Of a stretch of DNA of 64,000 bases, positions 63,460 to 64,000 are shown piece by piece; positions within the stretch are counted from its first letter, which is position 1, and each line of letters opens with the position of its first letter. Source of the stretch: Hypomesus transpacificus (Eukaryota; Chordata; Actinopteri; Osmeriformes; Osmeridae); NCBI RefSeq assembly GCF_021917145.1, contig NC_061064.1:5534091-5598090 (forward strand), in the 5' to 3' direction. Made by a program: the position numbers and the translations under genes. The notes beneath the pieces were generated by a model. That model did not search any database. It was not told where the DNA came from and saw only the letters and a program-made list of their open reading frames with translations.

Positions 63460-64000
63460 TTCACTTCTTTAACAAAGGACAGCAACAGCAACAGGCGAAT
63501 GTATTTGGGTTATTTTGTAGTAAAATATAGTTGGATTAAGTAGCCTGCTGCGGAAACTTGGAACAAATTGGATTTATCTCCGAACGATTTGAACTGTTAT
63601 AACAAACTGCAAGGAACCTTCAATTGCTGTGAAACTTTAGCGCCACCACAAGGTTGAGTAAGTTGTGTGAACAGTGAGGAGCACCCAAGGCTGCGCGCCA
63701 TAATGACCGACTCACAGACAAGTGATGAACAAGTAATTTTATTGCACTTTAGAAATGACCATATAAAATACGCATACAGCTTAAGCCTAGGAATCATGTG
63801 AAACACTGTCAGAATGTGCATCCATGTACATTCTTCACAACTGAATTGATTGAATAATGAACTTAACTAGAAAGTGCATTTCCTGCATGCGTTGGAATGC
63901 TGAAAGCTGAAAGCTGAAATAAATTTTAAAATATTGAAAAAAGTTGACCAGATATCAAAGGTGATTTTTTAAAAATAGTTTGGGGTTTTGTCAACATTTT
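63460..64000 (+). repeat. Direct repeat, second copy (cut by window end)
   Basis: Perfect copy of 60864-61404 as far as compared. Left flanks differ between copies, which marks the duplication breakpoint at 60864/63460. Confidence 0.93.

Overview
The window reads as nuclear DNA of a ray-finned (teleost) fish. Vertebrate single-copy genes with short GT-AG introns sit among very abundant CT/GA/GT microsatellites, tRNA-derived SINEs with a LINE-like tail, many small inverted-repeat transposons, and LINE, Helitron-like and LTR relics. One 100-base N gap lies at 55412-55511. All gene calls come from reading translations and splice sites by eye and from remembered family sequences; no search was run.

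Layout. 2.2-3.8 kb (+): an acidic protein ending in a C2HC finger with XAF1 spacing. 4.5-7.9 kb (+): fbxo39, complete in six exons, with a large acidic N-terminal expansion. 9.1-11.8 kb (+): slc25a1 (mitochondrial citrate carrier), nine exons. 15.3-18.2 kb (-): nle1 (Notchless), twelve coding exons, convergent with slc25a1. 18.6-20.3 kb: LINE tail and a SINE. 21.9-24.0 kb (-): an unrecognised seven-exon gene of about 397 codons whose upstream leader region (24.1-25.4 kb) is tandemly duplicated. 27.0-28.2 kb (-): a plaat1-like LRAT-domain acyltransferase. 28.6-32.0 kb: nested hAT-like elements, a solo LTR, a LINE endonuclease relic and a Myb/SANT-type fragment. 33.5-34.6 kb (+): an unrecognised two-exon gene of 324 codons with a perfect interferon-stimulated response element (ISRE) upstream. 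35.6-37.6 kb: Helitron-like relic. 38.9-46.4 kb (-): inpp5k, twelve coding exons. 46.4-52 kb: intergenic, repeats. 52-55.2 kb (-): a long presumed 3' UTR and the last coding exon of an unidentified gene. After the gap: an 18-bp minisatellite, the first coding exon of slc43a2 (-), and the last coding exons of a ceruloplasmin/hephaestin-like multicopper oxidase (-), partly enclosed by a perfect direct repeat of at least 541 bp.

Context. FBXO39-XAF1 and INPP5K-(PITPNA)-SLC43A2 are neighbours on human 17p13, which supports those calls. The host genes do unrelated housekeeping jobs: ubiquitin ligase adaptor, citrate export, 60S ribosome assembly, phospholipid acyl transfer, phosphoinositide hydrolysis, amino-acid transport and copper oxidase activity. 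The most interesting part is 21-35 kb, where two unrecognised genes lie among mobile elements and IRF/ISRE-type motifs, so one or both could be lineage-restricted, interferon-responsive genes. That is inference.
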